A DNA stretch of 28,457 nucleotides from Saccoglossus kowalevskii (Eukaryota > Hemichordata > Enteropneusta > Harrimaniidae). Below, piece after piece: positions 1 through 11,800 of this stretch; the stretch's first letter is position 1, and every line of letters begins with the position of its first letter. Made by a program: the position numbers and the translations under genes. The notes beneath the pieces were generated by a model. That model was not told the DNA's origin. It searched no databases and saw only the letters and a list, made by a program, of their open reading frames with translations. The stretch covers positions 525,012-553,468 of the forward strand of contig NW_003120921.1 in the NCBI RefSeq assembly GCF_000003605.2. Reading direction: 5' to 3'.

Positions 1-3000
1 ACATTTTCTTAATATATATATATATACACTACATTTCCTTTACTCTCAATGCACTTTCCACAACACACACTGTAATACGTTTACATCTCCAAATATACTC
101 TCCAAAACACTCCCCACCTCTCCCAATATACTGTTTCACCTTACCCCTAATACAGCATTCCTTTATAATACACCTTCTTACCTTTCTCCTGCCTCCAACA
201 TATGTTCATCTATTGCACCATAATAAACCCTCCCTCCATCCCTCCCTCCCTCCCTCTCTTCCAATCAGCCTACTTGCCAAGAGAGCCATATTTTGTTGAC
301 CACATAGTTATTCCAAGCTGTGTTTGAGAACCCATACTAAAACTGAAAACACAGTTTCTTGCTATTAACATCATGATATTTTCAGTTGGCAGCATGCCCA
401 ATAGAATTACATCAGTGGTGTATAATTCACCTTTATAATACAAATAATTATTGCCTCCACTTACATCTATGAATAAGCGGACTGTTTGTAAACGTTGTTC
501 TATTTAATGTGTTGGTATATGTGCTTAGTACAATGTTTATACAGTCTTATGTTTTATAGAATAGATCAACATCAATTCTATTAGACTTACCTTTTATTAA
601 AGGCGACCCTGCTGTCAAGCCATATTTGTGACGTTTGTAATTCTCTATTGAAATTGCATTTTAGTGAAATAAAAGTAAAAGGCGTTTGTGTTCTTTATAG
701 GAGTATCGATTCCAACATATTAAATTATTGTGGAAAGCTTTTAAAATGCAAATATTGATTATATGTCAGTGGTGCTCAAATAATGGCCTCGTTATAAAAC
801 TCAAGTTTAGAATTATAGCACTCGGTATTTGGTTCTGTATTGAGTATAAAATTTAGCAAACAAAAGAAGAAAAGTAATTGGACAGCCTCCGATTACTCAA
901 ATATATATGAAGCATGTTTTGACTTCCCAAAACTTGATTGTAAACCCTGTTTCCCTGCATACAGTATATTGACAATATATTGTTGTACAACTGGAAGCGA
1001 GAACCACATTTTTCTCCTCGTATGGATACGTTGCTCAAATGTGTTTGAACATCTTATTTATCTTGTATCTTCTTATTTGAAAAGTGTGTCATTTATCTGT
1101 CATTCAAACATTTTCATTTGACATCAGACGCAGCAACAATTTAGCATGCATGTACTGTGTGAAATGAGTAGAATCCCTTCACTGAATGATATCTCAGTAA
1201 ATTATACCTACAAGCAGACAAAGATGTAGTAGTATTACACTCAGCAGTTACACGATCACATCTGCCTACACTGTACACGTCAGTCAATAATGATTATATT
1301 ACTGCTTTGGTGTATACCTAACTGTATTCTCGCAATCACCTTGTTTTATCAGCGACTTCACATTTTGTGGCAAGCAACTCTCTTGAAAGTTAACTAACAC
1401 TAAGCAGCATTTGGTGTCATTTTAGATTACCATCATATTCGTTAACAGGAAACAAAATACAAGTTGCCACAATTATTTCCATAGCAACAGTATTTAGTTT
1501 TGCCTTGAAAACACAATTACAAGTTCAAAATTTAAATGTTTATTGGACATGTTTCTATTATGCCAAGACGAGGTAACCTGTGAAATATTGTTATAATTAT
1601 GCCAACTTATCAGAGAACCATCAGTGTCAATTCAGTTACTTGGAAATTGTTGGCTACCCCTTCAGGCGATATGTAAATTAAAATTCACTACTTTGAGATT
1701 GGAATTATTAATAGTTTTGAGTGTCTGATTACAATTTCTATAGTTTTATGGTGATCAATATGAGTCTGGAAATACAATACTTGAAATGTGTCTATAACTG
1801 AGGTCAGGCTGTCTCTGTGATCCCTTTTACCATTTATTGTTTCTCCATTGACTTTCATGATCCCCAGGTGAAAATATTTCAGGTGGTTTCTGTGTCAAAG
1901 ATCGAGGAGGTCTTTGAACAAAGTATTTTGTTTGCGATTGTAGGAAGGCGATTGTAAATGTATTTTGAATGTTTTTTTTAAGCAGTTATGAATATTCATA
2001 AGTCATTGTTAGCTTTTGATGGTATTCTCATACAAGAAATATACCTGTATAATATTTATCGAGGTCTGCTTTTGGGGAAATATAATTTACCAGTATCAGT
2101 TTTCCCTAGTGCCATACTCTGCGTATAACTTGTAGTAAGCTGTAAAACTTCAGATTTGAAGTGAAAAATATATTCCATGTGATTTGTTTCATCATTTAGT
2201 GCCCCCCCCCCCAGAAATATTATGAATATCATAATTTTTTTGAGAAGAAAAAAGAGTTTGTTTTGATTCACTACCAAAAAATGACTACACATTAACATTG
2301 TTAGATAATATTGAGCGAAATTTATATGAATTTCTTTACCTGATCCTTGCCTTGTTTAAGAGAGATCTCACAAATCGATCATGTTTTTTTATCCCCACAT
2401 GGATGAGTGAAAATAGTATCTAATATGCCGTCAGTATTCTAAATATCTGCCAATTCCACTTGCCAAACTACTGTAACACTAATGTTCAATGGTTTCTAAT
2501 TTCATAATGGTGAAATTGAAGCCACGTGAATAATTAATACATTTACTGTAGATGGAAGTATTTGTAATAAGTCAAATAGTTATCGATAACAGAAGCCTGC
2601 ATAAACCTCGAACTTTTTTTTAATAATCCAGCGTAGCCAGTATCATAATTATTTCATTTATGTCGTGAGTTACCCATCAATGTAAATTACAAATTGATAA
2701 CAATTTAGTGACATTTAAAAATAGTTGTATTTGATCGTAAAAGCACATACCTGGGCCGTTAAAATCCAACTATCCTCTAGGCATGGAAATATAGGAATGC
2801 TTAAAAGTACTCTCATTTATCAAAATATTCAGTCAAATAACGAGGCTGTGCTAAAATAATCCTAACATGTATATATTTATATAGTCTGATACTAATAGAA
2901 TAAAAACAAAATATTTTTTATAAAATATTTATGGATATTTATGTGATTTTAAAATTGTATCATTCTCAGATTGTGATCTGTGTTAAATTTATATTTACAG

Positions 3001-3319
3001 AGAAAGGGTGAAAGGTCTCACAGTTGGACTTATTTTGTGGTCAGGCACCTGGTTAAAACCCCTACCAGCAACTCCTCCATACTCACATTTCACCCTTTAA
3101 AATTAACCTGCCTATTTATTTGTAAAATATGGCTTCCCCTATGCAACGTGAATATATTCTGCATGCTTTTAGGACAATGGAACAGTCCTTTTATACATAA
3201 TAATTTCAATACTGCATTAACAATATTTTTTCCATTCAATATTAAGCCCTTATTACCATAGTGGCATTATAAAGCTGCTTTGCATAAAATTCTATCATTG
3301 TTAAATTTGACTTTCCCAG
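1..3319. other. Upstream flank or 5' intron, no supported gene
   Basis: No open frame here shows a recognisable protein, and the frames longer than 60 codons are scattered on both strands without splice-site support. The stretch holds simple repeats (a TA tract near 12-27, a TCCC tract near 228-262, a run of eleven C at 2202-2212) and otherwise AT-rich unique-looking DNA. Whether it is promoter, 5' UTR intron or intergenic DNA cannot be decided from the sequence. Confidence 0.6.
228..262. repeat. TCCC/CTCC microsatellite
   Basis: A pyrimidine-only tract of roughly eight CTCC-like units with one interruption (CATC). It is a simple repeat. As transcribed from the plus strand it would also be a CU-rich tract of the sort PTB proteins bind, but nothing shows that it is used. 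Confidence 0.7.
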
Positions 3320-3360
3320 GGGGCCCTTAAATCCTTTAGTCATTTACATAAGGAGTCCAA

Positions 3361-3399
3361 ATGATGATGTTGGAAGACGGTGCTGCCAGTTTTACTGAG
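3361..3399 (+). CDS. Candidate first coding exon of the PTBP gene (uncertain)
   Basis: An ATG in an acceptable context (CAA before it) opens 13 codons reading MMMLEDGAASFTE and ends exactly at a GAG|GTAAAA donor in phase 0. That phase is what the first secure exon at 5691 needs. An acceptor-like CTTTCCCAG lies at 3311-3319, and stops in the same frame upstream of the ATG make it a natural start. From memory, the first coding exon of vertebrate PTBP1 is also 13 codons in phase 0. Against it: a short exon is easily found by chance, and the peptide shows no similarity to known PTBP N-termini. A competing candidate is ATG 5482 (MTPRQ, donor at 5497), and the true first exon may lie upstream of the window. 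Confidence 0.25.
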
Positions 3400-5690
3400 G
3401 TAAAAAAAATTGACATTTTTTTGCAATATTTGACCTTGTTGGAAATTGTCATGTAATTTTAGACGCGTATTTTTCTTTCACTGTATGTGAATGATCACAT
3501 GATGTTTGAATGCTAACTTAGTGGTTGTTTCATCAAGTAAAAACAATGCCCTAAAAGCTGTTGAGAGACTGCAACACCTGTTGAGGCCTGCCTTCCCTGA
3601 TCCATAGTACAAGCGAGAGTGAAACACTCCATATGGTGGACTCGCCCAGCTACATTTTTTTTGTAACTGCAACTATCGTCATCACGTGCGAAGACTAGAA
3701 ACTGAAAGTATAATAATTATTTTGAAAAATCGGCTTTTGCTATAATTTATAGGTGTGTGTTTTGTTATCACCCAGTTTACTAGCTCTGTATACTATATCG
3801 ATATTGTTGGGAGTGTTGCCATGGAAGCAGTCCTATTAGAATTTTCTACTATTTTACTAAATGTTATGGTTTAAGAATTTATAAAAAAAAAGTTATATTT
3901 TTCCCCCCACATTAATTCTGTAGGAAAATATATTAATGTTTGAACATCTGTTTTATTAAATTTATTTCAGTCGTCAATTTTGTTTCAAACGTAGATATTG
4001 GAATGACACTTGTTAAATATTTGAACTTTGCCTTTGCTCAGCAGTAGTGCATATTGTCAGATTTTTGTTGGTTTATATTTTGATGTGAAATCATGTCATT
4101 TTATTCATTGTGAAAGCTCTTGCTCATTTAAGTACAAAATAGAAGTATTAAAACATGAGGCTGAATTATTTAATTGGCTTATTCCACGTCATTAGTTTGC
4201 AATGTAGTTTTTTTAACATACTGCCGATGACACGTGTCCCACACCTGATGAAGTGGTCATATTTAATTCAGGGTATGTTCACTAATGCTTTCTCTTATTC
4301 AGTGGTATAATTAATTTCATTGTCAACTGCTAAATATAAAGGGAGGTGGTTCTTCTAACAGGTAAAATTCCATCATGAATGAATATGCATTTCCTATACA
4401 AAAAAAACATGAAATATCTACAGAATGACAGCTTGTTCTCCCTGCCTTGCTTGTTTGCTTGCTATCTCCATTTGCATAATGCTCCACTGCTAATTCCCAT
4501 AGCTGTTGTGTGCACAAAGGGAAAACCATATTTTTTTTTCTTTTCTTTTCATGATTGATTGACGTGTAGATTGGTTTATAAATGTTGTTGTTTGTGATGT
4601 GATATATTGGCTCTTTCACGTCTGTTGCCAGGACATCTGTTCTACTTTTGGGCGCGATTGAATCTCATTATGACATAATGAATGATGGTGCATAGTTTAC
4701 GCATCTGTAATACTTGTATTTTCAAGAACTGTAGGATTGTAGTTGATTTCATCAAGCTTGTTCGTATTTTTGTTCAGCGTATTACTATGTGGATCAACTT
4801 TGCTCTTCATTCTGCTTGGTTGACCTTCAAAAAATGTACTGTCCTGCAATTTATAAAATTATCAATTTATTAAAAAAGAAATTTTATAAATAGGGGTGAA
4901 TGTTATTTATAGTTATCTGTGTAATCTGCAGATTATAGCTTGCCTTTTAAATAAAAAATTGTTTTTTGGATTGTGAATTACTTTTACAGTAAAACAGTAT
5001 TTACATTTCAAAATTGAAGGAACGAATTTCACATTTCAGTAAGAAATATTTGAATTACCCTGAAATATAATAAAATTGATTGCATAGAAGCAATAGGCTA
5101 CAACTTCAAATGATTCGTGTGTTTCAAGCAGTTAAAACGACTTGTTGATTTGAATAGGCTCACCTGTTGAAAGGGTTGGTACTTGACATTACTTTAAAGG
5201 AGGGATAATCTTTTTCAACAGACATTAACCAATATTAAATGAAATTTGTAAATGTAATGATTATTATAGTTGTTTGGATTCATTGATTATTTACAATTTT
5301 TATCTCATCGCTGGTTTTCATCAACCATCCAACACCAAAGTACCCATTTCCGGTTTACAAATTTATTACAAATTTATAATAATACTGTAATACTTCTATT
5401 CTTTGAACTTTGTTATTGTGTGGGCTCCTCCCAACTTCAAGGCTAAAACTTCTGTATTTCAGTATTTCTGGTTATTTTTTAATGACTCCAAGGCAGGTAC
5501 AAATATCGATGGACTTTGATGAAGTGTGTTGTTTGATATATGTTCGATGTGATGTGACGAGTGTTCAGGCAGCAAATCTCGGCACTCGTCCCGATTGTTC
5601 ACATGCACGACACGTACCGACTCTCGGCCACGAATGAGATTAACGATGAGCTCTTCTTGTCTCTAAATTTCTCTTGCTTATTTTTTTTAG
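3400..5690 (+). other. Intron or upstream DNA before the first secure PTBP exon
   Basis: This AT-rich stretch ends in a strong acceptor (TTGCTTATTTTTTTTAG) directly before 5691. The in-frame TAG of the acceptor shows that coding cannot simply continue upstream, so at least one more exon is required. Open frames on either strand here are short and unconserved-looking. A slightly GC-richer patch lies at 5560-5640, but it has no convincing splice boundaries. Confidence 0.6.
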
Positions 5691-5840
5691 GTAAAGCTGG
5701 ACACTAAAAGTAATGGGAAGGCCTCCCGAGTAGTACACATACGTAATGTAGTTGCAGATGCTACTGAATCAGAAATCATAGCCCTCGGTGTGCCTTTTGG
5801 TCGCGTTACCAACATTTTGTTGTTGAAAGGTAAAAGCCAG
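5691..5840 (+). CDS. PTBP1: PTBP exon: start of RRM1
   Basis: 150 nt, 50 codons, phase 0 at both ends, acceptor TTTTTTTTAG and donor CAG|GTAAGT. It begins [20 protein letters not shown]; the lysine-rich start resembles the basic stretch just before RRM1 in other PTBPs. VVHIRN is the RNP2 strand, and [18 protein letters not shown] runs into RNP1, which the next exon completes. Confidence 0.95.
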
Positions 5841-8800
5841 GTAAGTTTACCATCATGTAGATTTATTTCAACTCATTGCGACTTGTGTTTTGTCTAGAGT
5901 GTGCTCTTCATTACCTGTTCAAGGGTCCTCACATTTCAGCTTTATTGTATTTAATAGGTGGGATACATTAGGACAAGTATTTGGGAAGGAGGGTGATATG
6001 TTGTTCTACTGTTGTAGTGCATGTTTTAGTGATGTATGAAATATTTGCCCACTTTTTAACCCTTTGAGCGCCAAATTTTTTCCCTGTAAAATTTTGCAGT
6101 TTTTATGTATTTTTCTCAATTTTCTAATAAATTCTGATCCAAATGGACATCATTCCTTATTGGCTGCTCGTCTAAATCAAAATTGTGGAAAAATTCAGAA
6201 AAAATTTGTTCATAGTGACAAAACTTTGGCACTCAAAGAGTTTATGGTAGTAATTAAATGCTTGTATTATCATTGACACATTCCAGGCTTTCTTGGAGAT
6301 GGAAAATGAGACTGCTGCGACGACAATGGTGAATTACTATTCGCATGTTACAGCCAACATCAGAGGAAGACCGGTCTATGTACAGTTTTCAAATCATAAA
6401 GAATTAAAAACAGAAAATGCACCAGCGCAACAGGTAATGTTTTATCTATTACATGTGTGTGGGTGGGTGGAAAGAAAAACAGTATTAATTCATTGTTTAT
6501 TAAAGTCATTGACATAGATCTCAAATTTATCTTTACTGGTTATCTAATTTCATATTGTTATCTTACTCCTTTGAGCTTGCGTTAGAATAATTTACTGCCT
6601 TATGGCGAAATTGGTAGGTATTGAATGATTAGGAAATAATGCTGAGAAATCAAGCATGTTTGTGTTACTAGGCTAGGTATCAGTCATTTATAAATATCCA
6701 TTGATAAAATGTTTTGTCTTTTTATACAGACTGCAGCAGCACAAGCAGCGTTAGCAGCAGCACAGTCCCTAATGCCACAGACACTGGGTGTACATCCAGG
6801 AGACACGCTAGGAGGACAGAACACTGTGTTGAGAGTCATTGTAGAAAATATGCTTTATCCAGTCACTGTAGATATTTTGCATCAGATTTTTTCCAAATTT
6901 GGTGCAGTGTTGAAAATTATCACATTCAATAAAAACAGTAAGTATAGTGTTATACTTTCAATCAGTTAATTGAATAGTTTTCATTTTGCTTGGGAGTTAT
7001 AATTATATTAATTTTCATGCATATTTTAAAAGGAGGATCTTTGTCTTCAATGCTTGTGGTTGATATGGTCCATGTTGCATCAAGTGTCCTCATAAACAAC
7101 GCAGGAAATTGTGTATCGGTGAAAACAGTTCACCATAATCTGTGATATTTGCATAATAATTCACTAATCTGTGTTGCTCTTCACTCTGCGACAAACACAT
7201 TTGTTGATTCATTGTTCTTGCTATTTTCCAGACACCTTTCAGGCCTTGATTCAGTTCGCAGATGCGGTCTCTGCCCAGGCTTCAAAACTGGTGAGTGTGC
7301 AGTTGTCAACTCCTGGGGGTACTCTAGATACATTCAAATGAATTGATTGGATGAATAGGAGAACACCGTATTCCCTCCTGAAAAATCAGCATGAAAATTC
7401 AAAATAAAACCAATCGTTTTTTGTGCAGATGCACTCAATATATGAGATCTCACAGTGAAAGGAAAATCTTATTCTATCCATGCATCAAGTTTATCTGCAT
7501 TTTCATGTGTTCATCTCCACAGTCGCTTGATGGGCAAAACATTTATAACGCATGCTGCACACTCAGAATTGATTATTCCAAACTGACTACCCTGAATGTG
7601 AAATACAACAATGACAAAAGCCGAGATTACACACGACCAGATCTCCCATCAGGTGATGGCCAGCCTCCACTTGACCCAGCAATGGCGTTTGGTAGGTCTA
7701 TTTATATCATGCTAGATCCGAATGAAACTGGTTTGAACTGGCATTATCCAGATACACCTGGTAGATAATATATTCATTATTAAATCGCATAATACTCTTC
7801 TCTTCTATTCTCTTTCTCTGTATCTACACCAACATCACACTTTTTCCATATTATTATTTTTCTATAAATAAATAAATAGTTGGGTGATTATTTTTTTTTT
7901 TATATTTTAGCCGGTATGTGACTAATTCAATAATTCGGGTGTTAAGGTTATTTTTTTGCTAGATGAGTGTTCAAAATGCCAGGTGGCGGGACCACAGCCA
8001 ACCCAATAAAAGTTCTGTGCTTTTCCTTCCACCTAGTAACGTAATATATATGTATCACAGCACTTGTTCTGTCTGTCAGTCTTTCTTAACAGTTATGCAC
8101 ACACATAATTTAATACCATGGAAACGTACAGAAACTAACATCGAATTTCTCTTTCAGCATAGTATAGTCACTTCAGGATGTACGTTTCCGAAAATATAAA
8201 AAAATTTGAGAACATTTTAGTAATTCTAAAGACTCCATTTACAAATATTTGTTTGTGAATCTGAATTTAATTTCAGTTGAAAAACAAAATGTCTGAAGCA
8301 TTGGCAATAATAGTGCCTAAAACGCATTAGGTTTGACCCTGTTATGTTAATAACCTGTGACGAGTGTCAGCAGATTTGAGCAAGTTGTATTATTTGCATA
8401 TTAAAAGACTCTCAAAGAGAGGGAGAAAAAAGTATTCAGTCACACTTACATCCTTGAGTGATTAATCTTTTAACAAACTTTTTAGACCCTTGAAGTTAGT
8501 TGTTTCTTTTTCAGACAGACCTGTTATCAAAAAATGTATATATATATATATATCAAATTTATGAATCTTTTACATTGTATATATGTTGTCATGTCAAAGC
8601 ACTTCATTCTCACTGCATACCCACCGATCAATTCTCTCATGTAGATGTATTTGTTTAGATTTATCCATTTCCTTGCCTCCTCCTCCTCCAGTATATAAAT
8701 GATATGGCTAACTGAACCCCTCACCCTGTATGTATTTGCAGGGAATGCAGCTCCAGGTATGCTGCCAACCCCAAACGCTGCTGCCATGGGTGCTGCTTTT

Positions 8801-11800
8801 GCTAACCCAGCATTGGCGGGATATGGTGCTACAGGTATACATCGTTTTCATAATAACCACTGTCAAAAAAAAAATGTGCTGTTACTACTACCTTCCCTGT
8901 TTCTCTTTCACTTTCTCTCATAGCTCAAGATAAAGATTTTTCTTTCTCTATAGGCAAGTCAGGACGAAGCCCTTCTTTTCATCTGTACTCATTTAATGTC
9001 TTATCTCTTCACTCTGTTGTATGTGTTCATTAGTTGCATGCTGTAGCTGCTTGTGTGGAACTCATTGCAGGTGCTGTTTATTCACCAGAATGTGTTAGTA
9101 GGTTTCATTTGATCTGATCTGGTTGCGACCGGTTCTCACCTGGTAGTCAGGCTGGTTTGAGCCTACTGTGAGATACAGATATTGGTGAATTATTTTTTTC
9201 ATGATTTGTTGCAACTAGTTTAAACCAGTTCAGACCGGTGTGATGAAGAACATTTGTCTATCTCGAACTGGTTTCTTCCACTTCTGTCTAGTTTGAGTAA
9301 ATTAAAAAAAAATAAAAAAAAATCTTTATTTTTGTCAAACATTGTATATTATAAATGATGATGTTCGTGTATAATTTTACAAATTGTGAAAAAATATATG
9401 TACGGGGAAAGAAGATTGTAATTAAATTGCCTTAAATGGTGGACAGTTGTTTATTTCAATGGCTAATTTATCTTTTTGTGCATTCTCATATTTCCGTAGT
9501 GCCTGGTCTGCCCGGGATGTACTCTATGCCAACCCACGTTTCTGCAGCAGCTGCGGCGGCAGGACTTCGTTATGCCGGACAGATGCAGCAGCAAGGATGT
9601 GTACTATTGGTCAGCAACCTGAACGCTGAGGTATGTCATGTCAGCAGATCACTCCAACTCCAACACGATGGTGATGCAATGGTTTTGTGGTAATATCGGT
9701 GGTGATTGTCTCTTAAAGAGTGATGGGTTAAACAATAATGCCTGTTTATATTTAGATATTACACCAAAAATAATTATGAAATTCCGACTAACTGGCACCG
9801 AACTGGGAAACAAAAGAGAGTGCATACTATCATATTTCTGACTTTTCGGTTTTAAATACGGGTCTTTATAGTGCTATCTATATTCTATATCATAGATTAT
9901 CATGTTAACATAGCAATAATTCATTAAGCTTGAATGTGCCTATACTACTTTACAATGCCCGTTGTTTTGTAGTCCTCATATTTCATCAATATAATTTTTT
10001 CTGCCTTTTTATGTCACTTTATTCCATAACTCTAGCTCCTTTATATTTAGTATCGTAAATATGACCTCATATGTATTGTTGCCTGTATATATATTTATAT
10101 TAATTGCTATTTCTCAATCATTTTCCCCATGCATTTATTTTTCTCTTTCTTCCAGTTAGCAATTTCATGTAAAAACTTATTCAAGATTTTCTTTTGTGCC
10201 TTATTATTTGTATTCCCCAAAACTTTTTCCCCCCATTTCCTGTAATTTTACAAAATTGTCTACATTAACAATGTCTTCCTGCATGATATGTGTACTCAAG
10301 AGTTTTCACCTCGCATCTGTAGATCGGCTCTCATCACCCGAGAAGCTGCCAGCAATCCCATAATGCTCTGTGATAACCCATGATTCCATGCTTCATCACA
10401 GCCATGCAATATATTCTTAGTACGGCTCGTTGCTACGAGTCGTATTTATGTTTCTTTTTTCATGAATATGAACTAATCATTGTGGATGTTAACATTCTAT
10501 CATATAATTATGCATGCGTGCTTTTAACAGCAGGGGAGGTGGCTTGCCTGTCATAGCACCTTATATCACTGTTCACATGTTATTTTTATTATTTTCCCTC
10601 ATATTATAGATCTGACCTCCCAAAGCATGAACACCTAACTCTTACATTCAAATGCATATCACAAGAAAATCTGTTTTATACCCCAGATTGTTTTTGTTTT
10701 CTCTCTCACTTTTTCTCTCAAATGATGTTTGCATGCTGCCCCCTTTTACATACATTCAATAACATGTAATACATTTGTGACTTTACAGTTTCTCTTTCTC
10801 AGCCGGATATCATCAGTATTGCTCCTCGTTGGCATGTCTCTTTAATCCCGCACACCGTTATTATATTATTTTGATTTCCTCTTAGTACTCTCTTTCTCTA
10901 GGTTACAGTATGTTGCCAAGCTGCCTGCTTTGCCCACCACACCACCCTGCTCTCAACTATGATCAATGCTTCATATTACACCTGAATTCATTGATAAATT
11001 AACAGCTTTTTATTATTATTTAATATACATGTACATGTATATGGAAAGTGTCAGAGTTCATACTGCTATAATTTGTCTTTGTCATTAAGTGACCATTTCG
11101 CTCGTAATTCAAAGGTAAAAACCTTCTTTTCATTTTTCCATATAAACTTAATTGGGCATATCATTCTGGTTCATTATCTATTTTCTGACAAATTAACGCT
11201 AGCTGCAGTTGTATACTAGTAGCGACAAATTCATTGTGTTTGTTACGTGGGAGGAGGCTCGGGTCGTTGCACTTTCCTCAGACATGCTAGTTATCATTTT
11301 TAATAGTTTTTTTATATATAAATATATATAACTATCATATTTATAATACATAAGTTATAATCGGAGACGTAAGCAGCTGTGTGTACCATCTGTTTCACAT
11401 TTATGTAGCCACCACTAACTAGCATGTCTGATGCGTCTGCTGTCTTGGAGATAACGTTTCGTAAATGCTTTAACAGTCCTCCAACTTTTTCTCGCTACTT
11501 CAAATTTATAATTTATCAAGATGTTCTTCCTTGCCCATCTAGCCTCCTACATAACACTCATCATTATAGCACTGTCAACTCTGGCATTCTTCATATCAAA
11601 AGCGTTACACAACATCAACTTACAACCAATTTATATATATTTTTTCTATAATTTGTATATATCAACAACCTTTTTATCCTTTTTTTTTCCCCCTCCCCAA
11701 ATGCTAATAATAAGTCCATATTTTTCACATGGAATGGCTTTGTATGAGCTGACACTGACCATCTCGATATTCATCTTTCCATTTCTCCTCTATGCCCTCT

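Noticed and set aside
840-1121. Frames of about 60-100 codons on both strands between 840 and 5400
   Set aside because: They overlap one another or lie on opposite strands, are rich in F, I, L, Y and C, and lack splice support or known domains.
2631-2663. 33-nt open segment between AATCCAG and GTGAGT
   Set aside because: The splice sites look fair, but the peptide (RSQYHNYFIYV) has no PTBP character and there is no start codon.
5600-5660. Possible exon with NDELF, like the SDELFS of the human PTBP1 N-terminus
   Set aside because: No donor site follows in a usable phase and the sequence runs into the pyrimidine tract of the next acceptor; probably coincidence.
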